Below are positions 42,501 through 53,866 of a stretch of DNA of 64,000 bases, one piece after another. Numbering within the stretch: position 1 is the stretch's first letter; each line of letters begins with the position of its first letter. The stretch lies in NCBI GenBank assembly GCA_900312665.1, contig ONZQ02000002.1, positions 2,393,198 through 2,457,197 on the forward strand. Direction: 5' to 3'. Below the pieces are notes generated by a model. It made no database searches. It was not told the DNA's origin and saw only the letters and a list, made by a program, of their open reading frames with translations. A program made the translations under genes and the position numbers. This DNA comes from Cephalotrichum gorgonifer. Taxonomy: Eukaryota; Ascomycota; Sordariomycetes; Microascales; Microascaceae.

Positions 42501-44467
42501 GACATCGGCGACTTGATCTTCTCTCCGATGACGATCCCCCCTAGGGTATCAACGATATAGTTGAAGAGATCCATATCGGAGGTGACCGCGACGGATACCA
42601 TCAAAGAGACCACATCATGCAGTACCTGCACGTCGCTCTCTCCGGATATGTCCGAAAGTATCCTTCTAACAAGGGCTGGAACAAACTCGTGGGATCCATC
42701 GTGAACCAGGTCCATGATCTCATAAGCACCCATGATGGTGTGCAGTGCGCGAACACGGGTAGCTGACGAGCGCGTCCGGTCGGCGAAGAGTGCCTCGAGG
42801 ACGAACCTCAGATTCTCCTCCCAATGCGCATCCGAAAGGGAGCAACAGCGAAACTGCTGGAAATAATCTAGTACAACACAAGCAGTCGAGTCCGGGAGTG
42901 TGCAGTGGACACTGGTCAGGAATCCGATGACTGCTTGCTTGGGAATGAACTGCTGAGGTGCGGGTCGGACCATGAGCGCCTCGAGACACGCAACCAGGCG
43001 GAGGATTTCTGAGCAGATCCCCACATCCTGCTTTGCCTGCTCGTTCGCACCAGCACCCGACAGCGAGGACGACGCCGATGAGGGCGACCGGTAACTACGC
43101 GTGGCGAGTCGAGCGTCGAGTGCAGATGTGGAGGTTGTTGCCGGCTTGGAACACTCGCATGCCACCTCTAGGAGGGCAGTCCAGTCTTCATCGACGGTGA
43201 TTTGATGCACCATGCCATCGCCGCAGTCGAACAACAGATTAATCAACCTCATTATCTCAGAATGGGCCTTGATCGATTTCGTCCTCTTTACGGTGGCGGC
43301 AAGGCCGTCCACAAGCAGTGCAAATGGGACGCTCGGATAGCCCTTCTCGGCGGTCTTTCCAAGAAGCTTGCGGAGGACGGAAACGGCACCGCGGATGTCG
43401 CGGTTTAGGTCAGTTTCCGAAGTCCCTTCTGGCGGGCCATTTCGCAATATGTCGAGCAATACCCTCACGGTGGATTGGCCGTTGTGTGACCTACAGAGTA
43501 TGGAGAGCGTGTTCCACGCATCCTTCTGAAGGGCCGAGACCAAGCAGTAGATCCAGCTGAGGACCTGGACACAGCTTTTGAACTTCGCCGTAGGGATAGA
43601 GGCAAATGTTACGATGGCGTTGAGGACAGCGATACAGGACCGAAGGTCATCTTGCACCTTGGTGGTCGTACATATGCTGAGGAGGCCATCGATTAGGCCA
43701 CCGAGCGACTGCTCGTCCGCGACGTTGGAGCTGAATTTGATAATATCGATGATGAAGACGAAGACTTGCGCGATATTCTTTTCCTCCCCAGAGCTGCCGA
43801 CTCTTGAGCTCGTTTTGGCGGTACGAGGTGCATGTTGTCTAGCCTGGAGCACCTCCTCGTATGCCTCGTCAAGCCATATTCTTAAAAGTGGAAGTACGTC
43901 GTAGTCAAACCCGGAGAGTACCCGTCCGTTCCTAGTCAGCTCAGCGAGGGCTGCGAGTTGTAGGTGAAAATCTTCGGGGATCCTCGTGGCCGTCAAGGTC
44001 CGAAAGTATTCGTTCCGCTCGAGGTCGCTAGATGACGCATGCTTTACGCATTCGGTAAGGAGCTCCCAGCCGGCGATACGCGTGGTACTGGGCCTGCCCG
44101 GCTCAATCATATCCTTCGCGGCGTACCATATCTCCAGGACGGGATTCATTGGGTTTTCGACAATGGCATGCCGGAGCGTAGCGGCGGCGGAGACCCGCTC
44201 GCTAGGGGTTCCATTTCGTAGTAGCTCGAACGAGGCCATGTGGCTTGGAGAGAACCCTCGGAGGGCGAGAGAACCGGCATTGTCCGGTTCGAGCGGTGGG
44301 GGAGGAACAGAGGAGGCGGCGGAGGACGAATGGAGCTGAGGGAGGAGAGGAGGTTGGGATTTTAATAGTTTGGCGCCCGTCAAGCCCTTGAAGACACTGG
44401 CGAGGCCGCTGGGGCGGCTCGGTTCCGGGGGGTGCGGCGGCGACGCATCTCCTGGAGGCGATGGCAT
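39572..44467 (-). CDS. TSC2: Tuberin (TSC2), Rheb GTPase-activating protein
   Basis: Large GAP that, with TSC1, inactivates the small GTPase Rheb and so restrains TORC1. About 1631 residues in one open frame. An N-terminal Pro-rich segment (ASVFKGLTGAKL) leads into a long helical-repeat tuberin region. The C-terminal Rap/Rheb-GAP domain lies at about 1320-1470: VDYTEFLNGLGSLTKLKG, YTFCWRDRVSEIVFHVTTQMP, then KKRHIGNDYVNIIFNDSGLPF, which contains the catalytic asparagine-thumb motif (GND, Asn near 1401), and FASDFNFVNIVI. A disordered Ser/Gly-rich tail follows. Start choice: I use the ATG at 44467 because similar proteins begin shortly before this Pro-rich segment. In-frame ATGs at 44530 and 44653 exist, and a GTTAAC...TTCCGTAG 3' splice-like signal near 44501 hints at an upstream exon. 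Confidence 0.92.
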   Translation of the reverse strand: MPSPPGDASPPHPPEPSRPSGLASVFKGLTGAKLLKSQPPLLPQLHSSSAASSVPPPPLEPDNAGSLALRGFSPSHMASFELLRNGTPSERVSAAATLRHAIVENPMNPVLEIWYAAKDMIEPGRPSTTRIAGWELLTECVKHASSSDLERNEYFRTLTATRIPEDFHLQLAALAELTRNGRVLSGFDYDVLPLLRIWLDEAYEEVLQARQHAPRTAKTSSRVGSSGEEKNIAQVFVFIIDIIKFSSNVADEQSLGGLIDGLLSICTTTKVQDDLRSCIAVLNAIVTFASIPTAKFKSCVQVLSWIYCLVSALQKDAWNTLSILCRSHNGQSTVRVLLDILRNGPPEGTSETDLNRDIRGAVSVLRKLLGKTAEKGYPSVPFALLVDGLAATVKRTKSIKAHSEIMRLINLLFDCGDGMVHQITVDEDWTALLEVACECSKPATTSTSALDARLATRSYRSPSSASSSLSGAGANEQAKQDVGICSEILRLVACLEALMVRPAPQQFIPKQAVIGFLTSVHCTLPDSTACVVLDYFQQFRCCSLSDAHWEENLRFVLEALFADRTRSSATRVRALHTIMGAYEIMDLVHDGSHEFVPALVRRILSDISGESDVQVLHDVVSLMVSVAVTSDMDLFNYIVDTLGGIVIGEKIKSPMSPIPMHSPGSPTVPDEPDAKPEQSASNVVTRGYAKLFMNLMNTDGDKNTKIFNLLVEIAKSAHCETDARLTAMKLLFRLRSDWANRIFLCNDLETDSLAALLYRTKASVTRKQAESAAQPSRLSRGEAGPGPTSRTSRGVSFSQAHPNERSHTMRTPSNAKPPSVGHPYHQQWCLPDPHALPVDVSSSVSPILVSHVEQSRAEGDDKAIEQVPLNLAAWLDAVVSLFRDGCDWEVYSYVLVHLPSQLSNHSIFRSAIPQVQDLRRELCEQIQKNSFAEPPFASGLRKADVAICLFHTLTMILSYHQYFQKQEEDDIVRTFVHGIATYERSSKTCIHALSVCCHELPLSTSKVLVQALQKMAQIITQPQVAMHILEFLSGLCRMRHLYVNFREEEYHIVFGIAFRYLQYVRDKKQSHRSSSANMNGEVPATSSGTVPLDHSSAHPSAADDLPQYVYALAYHVITYWFMALKLPDRAGHVGWIAKNLFTDVQSAHWEEQAIITMDFMRRVAFSDAGESAPDPLFTPERFGEIVTRTWVISNSIITIKQATASGWAQITKRQPSGTSSYMVRELLQPPPHHQIEHSETKPREATGGNMPRGDNHILPSQLLVQLITPIPQTVDAFKPLLLPDDDTVSRAIRLFDLASTVDGHKVGVIYVGEGQTKEADILANTSGSVDYTEFLNGLGSLTKLKGATFNTQGLDKEYGTDGDYTFCWRDRVSEIVFHVTTQMPTNPERDPQCVTKKRHIGNDYVNIIFNDSGLPFRFDTFASDFNFVNIVITPESRATFLARRERGRDESRSPFYRVKVTSKAGFPEISPASETKMVSLEALPSFVRQLAVNASVFSSVWANREGGEHVSPWRERLRAIKRLREKYSPKPQRASGASPSPPPPTLLGGGIAPGGGAEQAAGGGAGPSMTRPVRDSFASFRRSSVATFLTNTSEQPSHRSSVTSTTTMGDTDALGGGLDAVVDALDFSRWA

Positions 44468-46246
44468 AGGAAGCTCGTCTTGAGGGTCGTCGAGGTCGTG
44501 ATGTCCTACGGAAGCTATCCGGCAAAGCATGTTAACGAACAGAACCAATCCATCACTCAACCGGTAGAAGGAAATGAGCGCACCGGGGGAGGGCAGGGCG
44601 GCACAGTGAGGGATAGGGTAGGACTTCAAGAATCTGGAGATTGAATGATGCATTTTACACTCGTCGAGCCCCGGGGTTCGAGCGTGCCGATGACGGAAGG
44701 CGAAGTGGCACAGCAGATGCTGGCGCAACCACCCCTCCCCCTCCCCTCCCCCCAGGATATAAGATAGCGATTGACCGGGGATGGTGCCACGGCCACGGAA
44801 ATAGACGTACCTTCAAGGCCTCAGCTGAGTAGTGGGCACAGCAGTCCGCTGTGCGTGCAAGGCGTCTTTCTGCTCTGCCTTGTAACATATGGGGGCAGAC
44901 CAGGAATTACCGGTGTTGCAGGTTCTTCACAGATTACAGAATCTGCCCGGTTGCCGAAGGTAGGGAGGAGATAGTGGTAGTCGCAGTCCCCATCAAAATG
45001 CACGCTAGGTCGAGGAGCAGATAGGGGGAGATACGATATGGTGTGTCGTTCCCACGTACTTTAGGTGGCGCTCTCGATTTTGGGCGATGTTCTTGAGGTC
45101 CCAGTCGCTCGAGGGTCCAGCCGAGTCATGGATTATAGCCGTCGGTAGCAGTCGAGCTTTTGTTCGTGACGAGGGAGCTCGCGGCCGTCGGGAAGCATTG
45201 AAGTAGTGGATCAATTAAGGGTCCGGTCAAGCGAGGTGGGCTGGCTTTCGCATTACTCGCACATAGGAGTTGGGAAAATATTAATGACAAAGTACATGGT
45301 ACAAGTCCCCAGCTCAGTTGGTGGGGTGGGTACCTATACTTGGACTAACATCCGCCACCTATTGAGCAATGCGCCCAGCGTTTGAGCATTCATTCATGGT
45401 GGTGCTCAAGACTCAAGACTCATGACCTCAAGTTAGTCACCATAAGTCAACCCTCTCCTACATAGAACATTCGATTCATGGCTTTAAGTAAAAATATCAA
45501 GTCGATGGTGAAACCTTGAGATTTAATTAGGGTCTCGATATGGTTATAACGCGATGATCTACTCCAACCTGCTCTGAACATCACAGTGTCGCTGCTGAAG
45601 TCCACACCTTCATTCGCCTAAATCCCTGCCGCCTACTCCCGCCCCATGGCAAACTTGGTACCATATTGTAGCTATAAGCTAGCGCGAAGATGCCATAGAG
45701 ACGACACAATTGCTTGCCATGGAACAAGCACAGGTTTAAATGGCTTGCGAAATGAGAACTTACAAGTCATACCATTCTATAAATTTAATACGAGAGATTT
45801 GATATTTCGTGATAGTATATGATGCTCTAGCAAGCTTCGGCCTCCACATACGGTTGTAACATTTGTAGGCGTACGCTGGAAGGAATCCTCCTGCTTCCGT
45901 ATATGGTGGTCCTCGGAAATATAATTGTCCATCATTGGAAGTACCCATACAAGCATGGACCATGTAAAACTCAGGATGATAACTAGGTAGAAAGAGCTGG
46001 AGATATATTACCTCATCATTGGATAGTCACAGTCATGGCTGGATGCCTACCTGGATGCCTCTGTCACCTGTCGGCAACCGACGTGAAATCGCGGGGCATG
46101 GGTACCTTCACGGTCTGTAACCCCCGCAACGATTCTGGACTATTATTGTTGGCATCTCTTCCTCCAAAAAAAAATACAACATAGAGCAACCAGCACCCTC
46201 ATCAGAGCTCAGTCCATCACCATTACATACTCACGAGGGAATCAAC
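44468..46246. promoter_or_regulatory. Divergent intergenic region TSC2 / CSE1
   Basis: 1.8 kb between divergent starts; the frame of TSC2 stays open to 44728, so part may be 5' coding or leader. The rest is AT-richer DNA with no gene recognised. Confidence 0.5.
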
Positions 46247-49200
46247 ATGGCGGCGAATATTGGGGCTATCGCTCAGCTCCTGGATGCGACACTCGATCCC
46301 AGCCAGCACCGCAAGGGTATGCTTTCTGTTCGCCAAATGTAGAGGAAGTCACAATCCGTCCCGATGCTAACAAACACCCGTAGCTGAGACTGCCCTGAAG
46401 GCTGAACAGACGAAACCACAATACTCCCTCACCCTGCTCAGCATCGTCGCTTCCGATGCGCTCCCTGCCAAGACTCGTCTTGCCGCAGCTCTTGCGTTCA
46501 AGAACTTTATCAGGACTAACTACGTGGTGCGTACATCCTCCCAAGAGCTCCTCCCCAGAGCTCCTCTTCCAAACTCCTTTTCCACATCGCCCTCGCTCGC
46601 TAACCGCCTACTAGAACGAAGATGGAAACTACAGACTGCCTGAAGATGAGGTCACGACAATCAAGCAGCAGCTTATCGGGCTCATGATATCTTGTCCCCC
46701 AGCCATCCAGAGCCAGCTTGGTGAAGCTATAAGCCTCATCGCGGACTCGGACTTTTGGGTGAGGTGGGATACCCTAACACAGGTAGGTCTCCCGATGATC
46801 TTCCCTTTGGTTCCTCGCGAGCTAGCCTGCTCACGTTGTCTCCCTTCACTCATAGGACCTCGTCAGCCGATTTTCCCCGACCGATCCCAAAGTCAACATC
46901 GGAGTTCTCGAGGTGGCCCACTCGATCTTTGTGCGTTGGCGGCCCCTCTTCCGCACCGACGACCTGTACACCGAAATCAACCACGTCATCACGACATTCG
47001 GCGAGCCATTTTTCCAGCTCCTAATCGCGAGTTTCCCCCTTCCCCCTTTCCCATTCCAAGTCCACCAACACCCACTAACCGTAACAACTGTGTAGACAAC
47101 TGACTCCCAGATCGCGGCGAACGCCGGGAACAAGGACGCGCTGAAGGCATGGTTCGAAACGTTGAGCCTCCTAATCAGGATCTTCTTCGACCTCTCCTGC
47201 CACGACGTGCCTCCTATCTTCGAGGAGAACCTCGCCAGCATCTGTGAGCTCCTACACAAGTACCTGAGCTATTCGAACCCCCTCCTCGACACCGACGACG
47301 ACACCGAAGCCTCAGTTGTCGATACCGTCAAGGCAGACATCTGTGAGGCGCTGGAGCTCTATACCATCAAGTACGATGAGGATTTTTCGAGGTACTGCGG
47401 GCCTTTCATCACGAGTGTATGGGGCCTCCTCTCCAACATCGGGCCGGAAACCAGATACGATACCATTGTCAGCAAGGCGCTACACTTCTTGACGGCGGTT
47501 GCCTCCACCCGGGAGCACTCTGGAAACTTCAACAACGAGGACACGCTGTCGCAGATTGTGGAGAAGGTCATTCTCCCCAACGCTGCCCTCCGAGAATCCG
47601 ACATCGAGCTGTTCGAGGACGAGCCCATCGAGTTCATTCGCCGCGACTTGGAAGGGTCCGATACGGATTCGAGAAGGCGTTCGGCCACGGACTTCCTCCG
47701 AAAGCTCCAAGAGAAATTCGAAGGTCTCGTCACCAGTGTCGTGTCGAGGTACATCAACCACTACCTCGCTCAGGGCAAGACAGACTGGAAGGCCAAGGAC
47801 ACAGCCATCTACCTCTTCATCGCCATCGCAGCCAAGGGATCCGTCACGGCCGCCCAGGGAGTGAAGACCGTCAACAGCCTGGTGAACGTGGTAGAGTTCT
47901 TCCAGCAGCATATCGCCACGGACCTCATGGCAGACGAGGGCATAGAGCCCATCACAAAGGTGGACGCCATCAAGTACCTCTACACCTTTCGCAGTCAGCT
48001 CTCGAAGGAGCAGTGGAGGGATGCGTTCCCACACCTCGTGAAAAACATCGGTTCTAGCAACTACGTTACCTACACATACGCCGCCATCGCCGTCGAGCGC
48101 CTCCTCTTCCTAACGAACGACGACGGCGTCCAGGTCTTCACGCGCAGCGATGTGGAGAGCTTCGCCAAGGAGCTTCTGGAGAGGCTTTTCGTTCTGATCG
48201 AGAGGGAGCCTTCGCCTGCGAAGCTTCAGGAGAACGAATTCTTGATGAGATGCGTGATGAGGATACTAGTTGTCATCAAGGACGGCGCGGCGCCGATCCT
48301 TGATGTCGTTTTGGAGCATTTGGTTGGCATTACCAATGTTATGAAGCAAAACCCTAGCAACCCCCGTTTCTATTACTATCACTTCGAGGCCATCGGTGCC
48401 CTTGTTAGGTGAGTAGTGACCTTGGAGACCCTGGTCTGGTGGTTTTCTAACGTTTGGCTCTAACACGACGACAGGTACTGCTCGGCGACCAAGGCGGACG
48501 TCCTAAACGCCAAACTGTGGGAGCCGATCCAGCTCATATTTACAGAGGATGTCACTGAATTCATGCAATATGTGTTGCAAATTCTCGCACAGCTCCTCGA
48601 GTCGAGTCCGGCAGGGGCCATCTCAGCCAACTTCGGCGCCTTGATGGGCCCACTACTCAACCCACCCATGTGGGAGGTCAGAGGAAATGTGCCTGGCTTG
48701 ACCAGGTTGTTGGCAGCACTAATCCCCCGCGCAGGCAAGGATGTGCTGGACAGCGAGAAGATCAATCAGGTCCTAGGTATCTTCCAAATGCTACTTAGCA
48801 GCAAGAAGTCGGAGCTGTACGCGTTTGACATTCTCGAGTCAATCATCAGGGCCCTCGAAGCGTAAGTCTCTGCAGTCCCCTCTAGGAACCACGTGGGTGT
48901 GACGACTTTTTTATCTAACACTAACACGCCTAACAGTTCCGCTCTTGATGGCTACTTCGTGAACATCCTCGAGCTAGTCTTCAAGAAGCTGCAGAGCAGC
49001 CAAGCTGAGTCGCTCAAGCTGAAGTTCACGTGCTTCTACCACTTGGTCTCGGCGCGAACCGAGACGGGGTACGGCGCAGACTACTTCATCAAGCACTCCA
49101 ACGCCCTCCAGGACGGCCTCTTCCGGCAGGTATACCCCGCCATCGTCCTCGTAGAGACGGACAAGCTCGCGCGCCCCGTCGACCGCAAGCTGGCCGTCAT

Positions 49201-49564
49201 CTCGTACACTAAGACGCTCTGCGAATCCAAGGCCTTCGCGCAGGAGTTCCAGAAGGGGTGGGCGAGCACCTGCAAGAAGCTCATGATGCTCCTCGCCAAC
49301 CCGCCTACGGTGGCCGGCGGCCTCGGGGACGAGATCATCACCGAGGCGGACGTGGACGACATCGGCTTCGGGCTGACCTTTACGGCGCTCAACACATGTA
49401 AGCCTGCGCCGAGGGATGATTACCCCGAGGTGAAAAACGCGGTGGAGTGGGTTAAGGCGTACATCAAGGATGCCAATACGAGGCACAACGGGGCTATCTT
49501 CCGGTTTATTGAGGAGAGGTTGGCACCCGAGGAGAAGCAGGCCCTTTCGGGGATGTTGGCGTAG
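46247..49564 (+). CDS. CSE1: Exportin-2 / Cse1 (importin-alpha re-exporter)
   Basis: Karyopherin-beta that returns importin-alpha from nucleus to cytoplasm with Ran-GTP. Seven exons (46247-46316, 46384-46526, 46615-46782, 46856-47026, 47096-48408, 48475-48861, 48937-49564), 959 residues, essentially the length of yeast Cse1 (960). N-terminal importin-beta domain: AETALKAEQTKPQYSLTLL, LAAALAFKNFIRTNYV, DFWVRWDTLTQDLVSRF. CAS/CSE1 domain: LIRIFFDLSCHDVPPIFEENL, FFQQHIATDLM, RFYYYHFEAIGALVRYCSA, WEVRGNVPGLTRLLAA. The intron between exons 4 and 5 begins with GC (GCGAGT), since the only nearby GT would put a stop into frame; its branch CACTAAC and TGTGTAG end are normal. The other introns are GT-AG. 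Divergent from TSC2. Confidence 0.95.
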
Positions 49565-51207
49565 GAACCCGCGGGCTGGTGATGATGCAAGGAGAGCTCG
49601 GGTCGGCCACGGGATGGAAGTGTGGGCAGGCCGGCACCGTGTCAGTTGGGCGAGGAGTTGATACTGGGAGTAAATACCTGTGCGGCGATGGAAAATATGA
49701 GGAAGCGTCATAGCTCTAGGATGGAAATGTGAGAAAGGGACATAGCGCCGTGGTGGGGAGGGGCCCTGGTTGGGTTTGGGGGAATCTACAGGGCGGAGGA
49801 AGCTGCGAGAGAAGGCCAGGAGGGGAAGCGAACAATCCGCCCTCAAGAGGATCTATGTGTGTAGAAGGAAAAGAAATGTAAAGAGATCGGAATCAAATCC
49901 ACCCCAAAACAACTCAGGAGCCGAGATTCCGGCAGCAGCATCTGAGGGGATCTGTACCTATGGCGGCCCGGACTGACCAGATCCGTTTCTGGTTGATGCC
50001 GTCTTAATTTCTACAGGCATTGTTCAGTGAACAGAGATGTAAGACAAAGGGTGGTGCCAGGATATGAGACCCACGTGGAAGGTGTTCCTAGGCCTGCTGA
50101 TATGTGACATCGGGACGAAGATGGCTGATGGCAAATGGGGATGCCAAGAATAGGGCCCACAAGTCCGGTTCGCAGATACATGACTCCTAGACGCCTCCAT
50201 ACTCGGGGAGGACCAGGAGAGAATGGAGAAAAGGATGGTTCTTCCCGGGGTCGCCTCCTAGGGCCCGGAAAGGCAGTTGCACAAGCCTCGCTACCTCCGA
50301 CGTCTTACACAAACCCCCTCCCCCTTTTTTCCATCCGCCTGTCCCTCCTCCTCCCCACCTCCCATAGACACAACTAATACAAAGCACCACCCTCTTGGAA
50401 AGGGAAATATTCTAGAAACGAAACGGGAATACAGTCACGACCTCATGCAGACGCCGTCTCCCTAAATTTTGAAAATCAGCGGAAATATCGCCGCCGCTCC
50501 AGGGTTGTCCCGCGCGTCAATAGGATAAGACCCACCCGCGGGAGCTCTATTGACCACCAGATCCGGAAAAGGGGGTGTGGCGCCCGCGTTTCTAGAACAA
50601 CCACCCTCTTCCTTTTATTCCCGATCGATTGGCACTCAGAAGCCCGAAGCTAACTAACGTAACGGTGGTGGATAATTCCGTTCGTCTAGATTAGCAGGGG
50701 AGTAATGGGATGCAAGGAGTGAATATTGCCTCTTGTAGGCTCATTTCGCGGCGCTTGGGGTGCGAGCTTGGTTCATGCTCATGGATGGACTGGATGATTA
50801 TGGAAGAGGGCGGCACGGAACTCTAAGGGCGGGCCGGCGAGGTGTCCCTTCCCTTCCCAAGCAACACTCACCTCTGGCGCCCTTGCAAGCTCTCCTTTTT
50901 CGTATTAGTATGGTATGGTTTAGCGGAGAGAAGGGACCATAGCTCACATGTGAGGCAAGAGCGCGTGCGACGCATTATCAGGAAGAGAGGTATAAAGAAC
51001 CACCCGAAACGTCTTTGATATTCCCCGGGGCTTCCCTCATTCCACTTGTAGCACGAGAGCACCCTTCGGCAACGCACGAACCGCGGGATCTAACCTTTCT
51101 ATATCCCTCCGCCGAGCTCCTAAGAATACCTTCCTCTTTCCTTCATTGACCGTCCCTTAGCATTTTCGAGCTCGAAACCAGCGACCCCCTTGCGGCCGTC
51201 TTCGAGA
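49565..51207. other. Intergenic CSE1 to carboxypeptidase
   Basis: 1.6-kb tandem spacer with 3' flank of CSE1 and the promoter of the peptidase gene. Open frames are short and unconvincing. No repeat family recognised. Confidence 0.55.
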
Positions 51208-53866
51208 ATGGCTTTCTGGATCGTGTCAAGCTTGCTCTGGGCGCTGGCCTGCTTTGCACCGGCAGGTGGTGCCTGTTCATCTGGACGGAACGCCAAGGGG
51301 ACTGTGTCATTCAAGGAGGCATGGAACTTCCTTCCCATGTACTGCCTTTTCTGCCTTCTCTGCCTTCTCGCCCTCTTTCGCTCCCCATATCTTCCTCTCA
51401 CCCCTTCCCACTCCCTTCTCCTAACCTTCTCTCTCCCGTCCAACACACGCGCGCGCGCACACACACACACACACACGCACACACCCTCGCATTGCCTTTC
51501 TATGACCTCAAGTAGCTAACGCGTTAACAGACAACGGGCCTTTGCGAGACAACCAGAGGCGTCAAGTCCTACGCTGGATACGTCCGCCTCCCCGCCTCTA
51601 CTCGATATGCCCCCTACGAGCAGAACATCTTCTTCTGGTTCTTCGAGGCCCGCAACAACCTGAGGCAGGCACCTCTGACGGTCTGGCTACAGGGCGGCCC
51701 CGGGATGGGGTCCGCGGCCCAGGTGAGCTTTCCCTTCCCACCGACTCTCCCCTGCATTTTGTGGTCCCCATCCCGGATTGGATAAACCGCGTAACATGAG
51801 CTTTTTTCTGGGCAGCAAGATAGCTTTGCTAAAGGGGTTGGGACATACGTAGGCGCTCGGCGGTAACGGACCATGTCGCGTAAAGTCCGATTCCAAGACG
51901 ACGGAGCTGAACGACTGGTCGTGGAACACGCATTCGAACATGCTCTACATCGACCAGCCTGTTCAGGGGGGTTTCAGCTATGATACGCCCACTAAGGGCA
52001 GGGTCGAACTCGCAAGTCTACCCCAAGTCCCATAACAGAGATGGGTGAAAGGCACAGGAAGGCACTTGCTAACTTCTCTAGTTCACGGACCAAATCTTCC
52101 CCAATGGGGTAGAACCCGAGGCGCCCCCTCAGCGGGAGATCTACCTCGATGGCACCTTTGGTTCACAGAATATGGCCAACACCGCAAACACCTCCGCCAA
52201 CGCCGCCGAGGCTGTATGGGACTTTATGCAGGTCTGGCTTGCCGAGCGAAAGTTTGATAGCTATCGCAGGGATAGCATCTCAATCTGGACTCAGTCCTAG
52301 TGCGTGGCCCCAGACTGGCCTTCCCCGGTCTCTCGTTCTTCCTATATCCTCGCCACCTTGCCAAGTCAAGAGACACAGAGCTAACCATGACCATGGGAGC
52401 AAAAGTGGTGGTCACTGGGCACCCGAAGTTGCGACCCGCTTCCTAGCCAAATCCGCCGAGCTCAAGTCCTCCCCCTCTGCCCAGTCCGGCCGACGCCAGA
52501 CCGAATGGCCCATCTCCATCTCCCACGTGGGAATCCTCAACGGCGTCGTCGACTTCCTCGTGCAAGGCGAGCACTATGCCGGCTTCGCTATCTCCAACAC
52601 GTACGACATCGAGGCGTACCCCCAATCCGTGGCCGATGCGGTAACCGCGACCTTTGAGAAGCCGGGCGGGTGTAAGGAGTTGGCGACCGTGTGTCAAGAC
52701 CTCGCGCTCCAGCTGGACCCGGAGAACACGGGGGCCAACGGGTATGTGCAAGACAAGTGCTGGAACGCAACAGTGATGTGCATGTTCGGAGTTTACTACC
52801 CGTATGAGACCGAATCCGGCCGCAATCCCTTTGACATCGCGCAAGATGACTCGACGCAGTTCCCATTGCCGTACGCCAACGGGTTCCTGAACCGGCGGGA
52901 GGTACAGGTCCGGTTGGGGGTTGATATTGCCGGAGGGAAGGGGGTGAACTACACGAACTATAACGACGCAATCAACGGCGGTAAGTTTACCTGTATTCTT
53001 TCCAAGTTCCCAGGGCTGGGAAGAGATTGTGGTCCGGCCGTCACTGATGGGGGCGAGCGGAGTTTAGTATATCTCACCTCCGGCGACTACCTCCGGAAGG
53101 ACTTCCGCCTCCAGCTTGGCTCGCTCCTGGACCAGGGCGTCCCCGTGACGCTCGCGTACGGGGACCGCGATTTCCGCGCAAACTGTATGTTTCCCTCCTC
53201 CCTTTCTATCTCTCCGATAGTCCCTTTACCCCCCATATTCCGTTTCTGCTCGAGTGACAAACTGACTGGGGGAACCTCGGGATTGAAGGGTACGGCGGCG
53301 AGGCGCTAAGCAAGAAGATCCCCTTTGGCGGCGAGGACGGCTTCGCGTCGGCCGGCTACGCCGACTTTTCCGTCGGCGGGTCTGTGGTGGGCAAGACGAG
53401 GCAGGCGGGACTCCTGTCGTTTACACGGGTGTTCCAGGCCGGGCACGAAAGTAAGTGACCCTTCCCTCCCCCTGCTGCTCAAGCTCAAGCTCAAGCACAT
53501 CCTCATCTCCTCCCGCCTTCTCCCCACTTTCCTTGTATCCCAGGACTTTCAAAAACAACACGGACAGCTGACGAGTGCCGAAAAGTCCCCTACTACAAGC
53601 CCAAGGCCACACACGCCCTCTTCACGCGCGCGCTCCAGAACAAGGACATCCCAACGGGCTCCAGGTCGGCCTCGGCCGCGAACCCTTCCTACTCCACTAA
53701 GGGCCCGAGCTCGGTCCGTGACGTCAAGCAGGCGGTGGCGGGGAACACGGGGAGCACGTTCTGCTACATCATGAACCCGCCCCTCGGGGCGGGCCAGTGC
53801 TCGGAGGCGCAGCTTGCGGCCTTGCAGGATGGGACGGCGGTTGTGGAGGATTTCGTGGTCCTTTGA
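51208..53866 (+). CDS. Secreted S10 serine carboxypeptidase
   Basis: Serine carboxypeptidase (family S10), removing C-terminal residues from peptides; extracellular or vacuolar. Predicted exons 51208-51318, 51531-51722, 51853-52011, 52082-52299, 52406-52980, 53068-53184, 53289-53450 and 53586-53866 (604 residues). A signal peptide is likely (MAFWIVSSLLWALACFAPA). Family text: CETTRGVKSYAGYVRLP, FFWFFEAR, LTVWLQGGPGMGSA, NTHSNMLYIDQPVQGGFSYD. The triad is complete: Ser226 in WTQSYGGHW (the codon after it spans intron 4), Asp in YGDRDFRAN, His510 in QAGHEIPYY. Weak point: joining VSFKE to TTGLCETT requires a GC donor (GCATGG), so exon 1 is uncertain. Intron 3 is also GC-AG, with the strong donor GCAAGT. 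Confidence 0.85.
51448..51484. repeat. CG/CA microsatellite in intron 1 of the carboxypeptidase gene
   Basis: Alternating GC/AC dinucleotides, an interrupted (CG)n(CA)n run about 37 bp long, in the pyrimidine-rich first intron. Alternating purine-pyrimidine DNA of this kind is Z-DNA prone. Confidence 0.8.

Noticed and set aside
51120..51482. Minus-strand open frame of 120 codons opposite the signal-peptide exon of the carboxypeptidase gene
   Set aside because: Its N-terminal part is a translation of the CA/CG microsatellite, and the plus strand offers a plausible signal peptide plus VSFKE in the right place. No recognised family.
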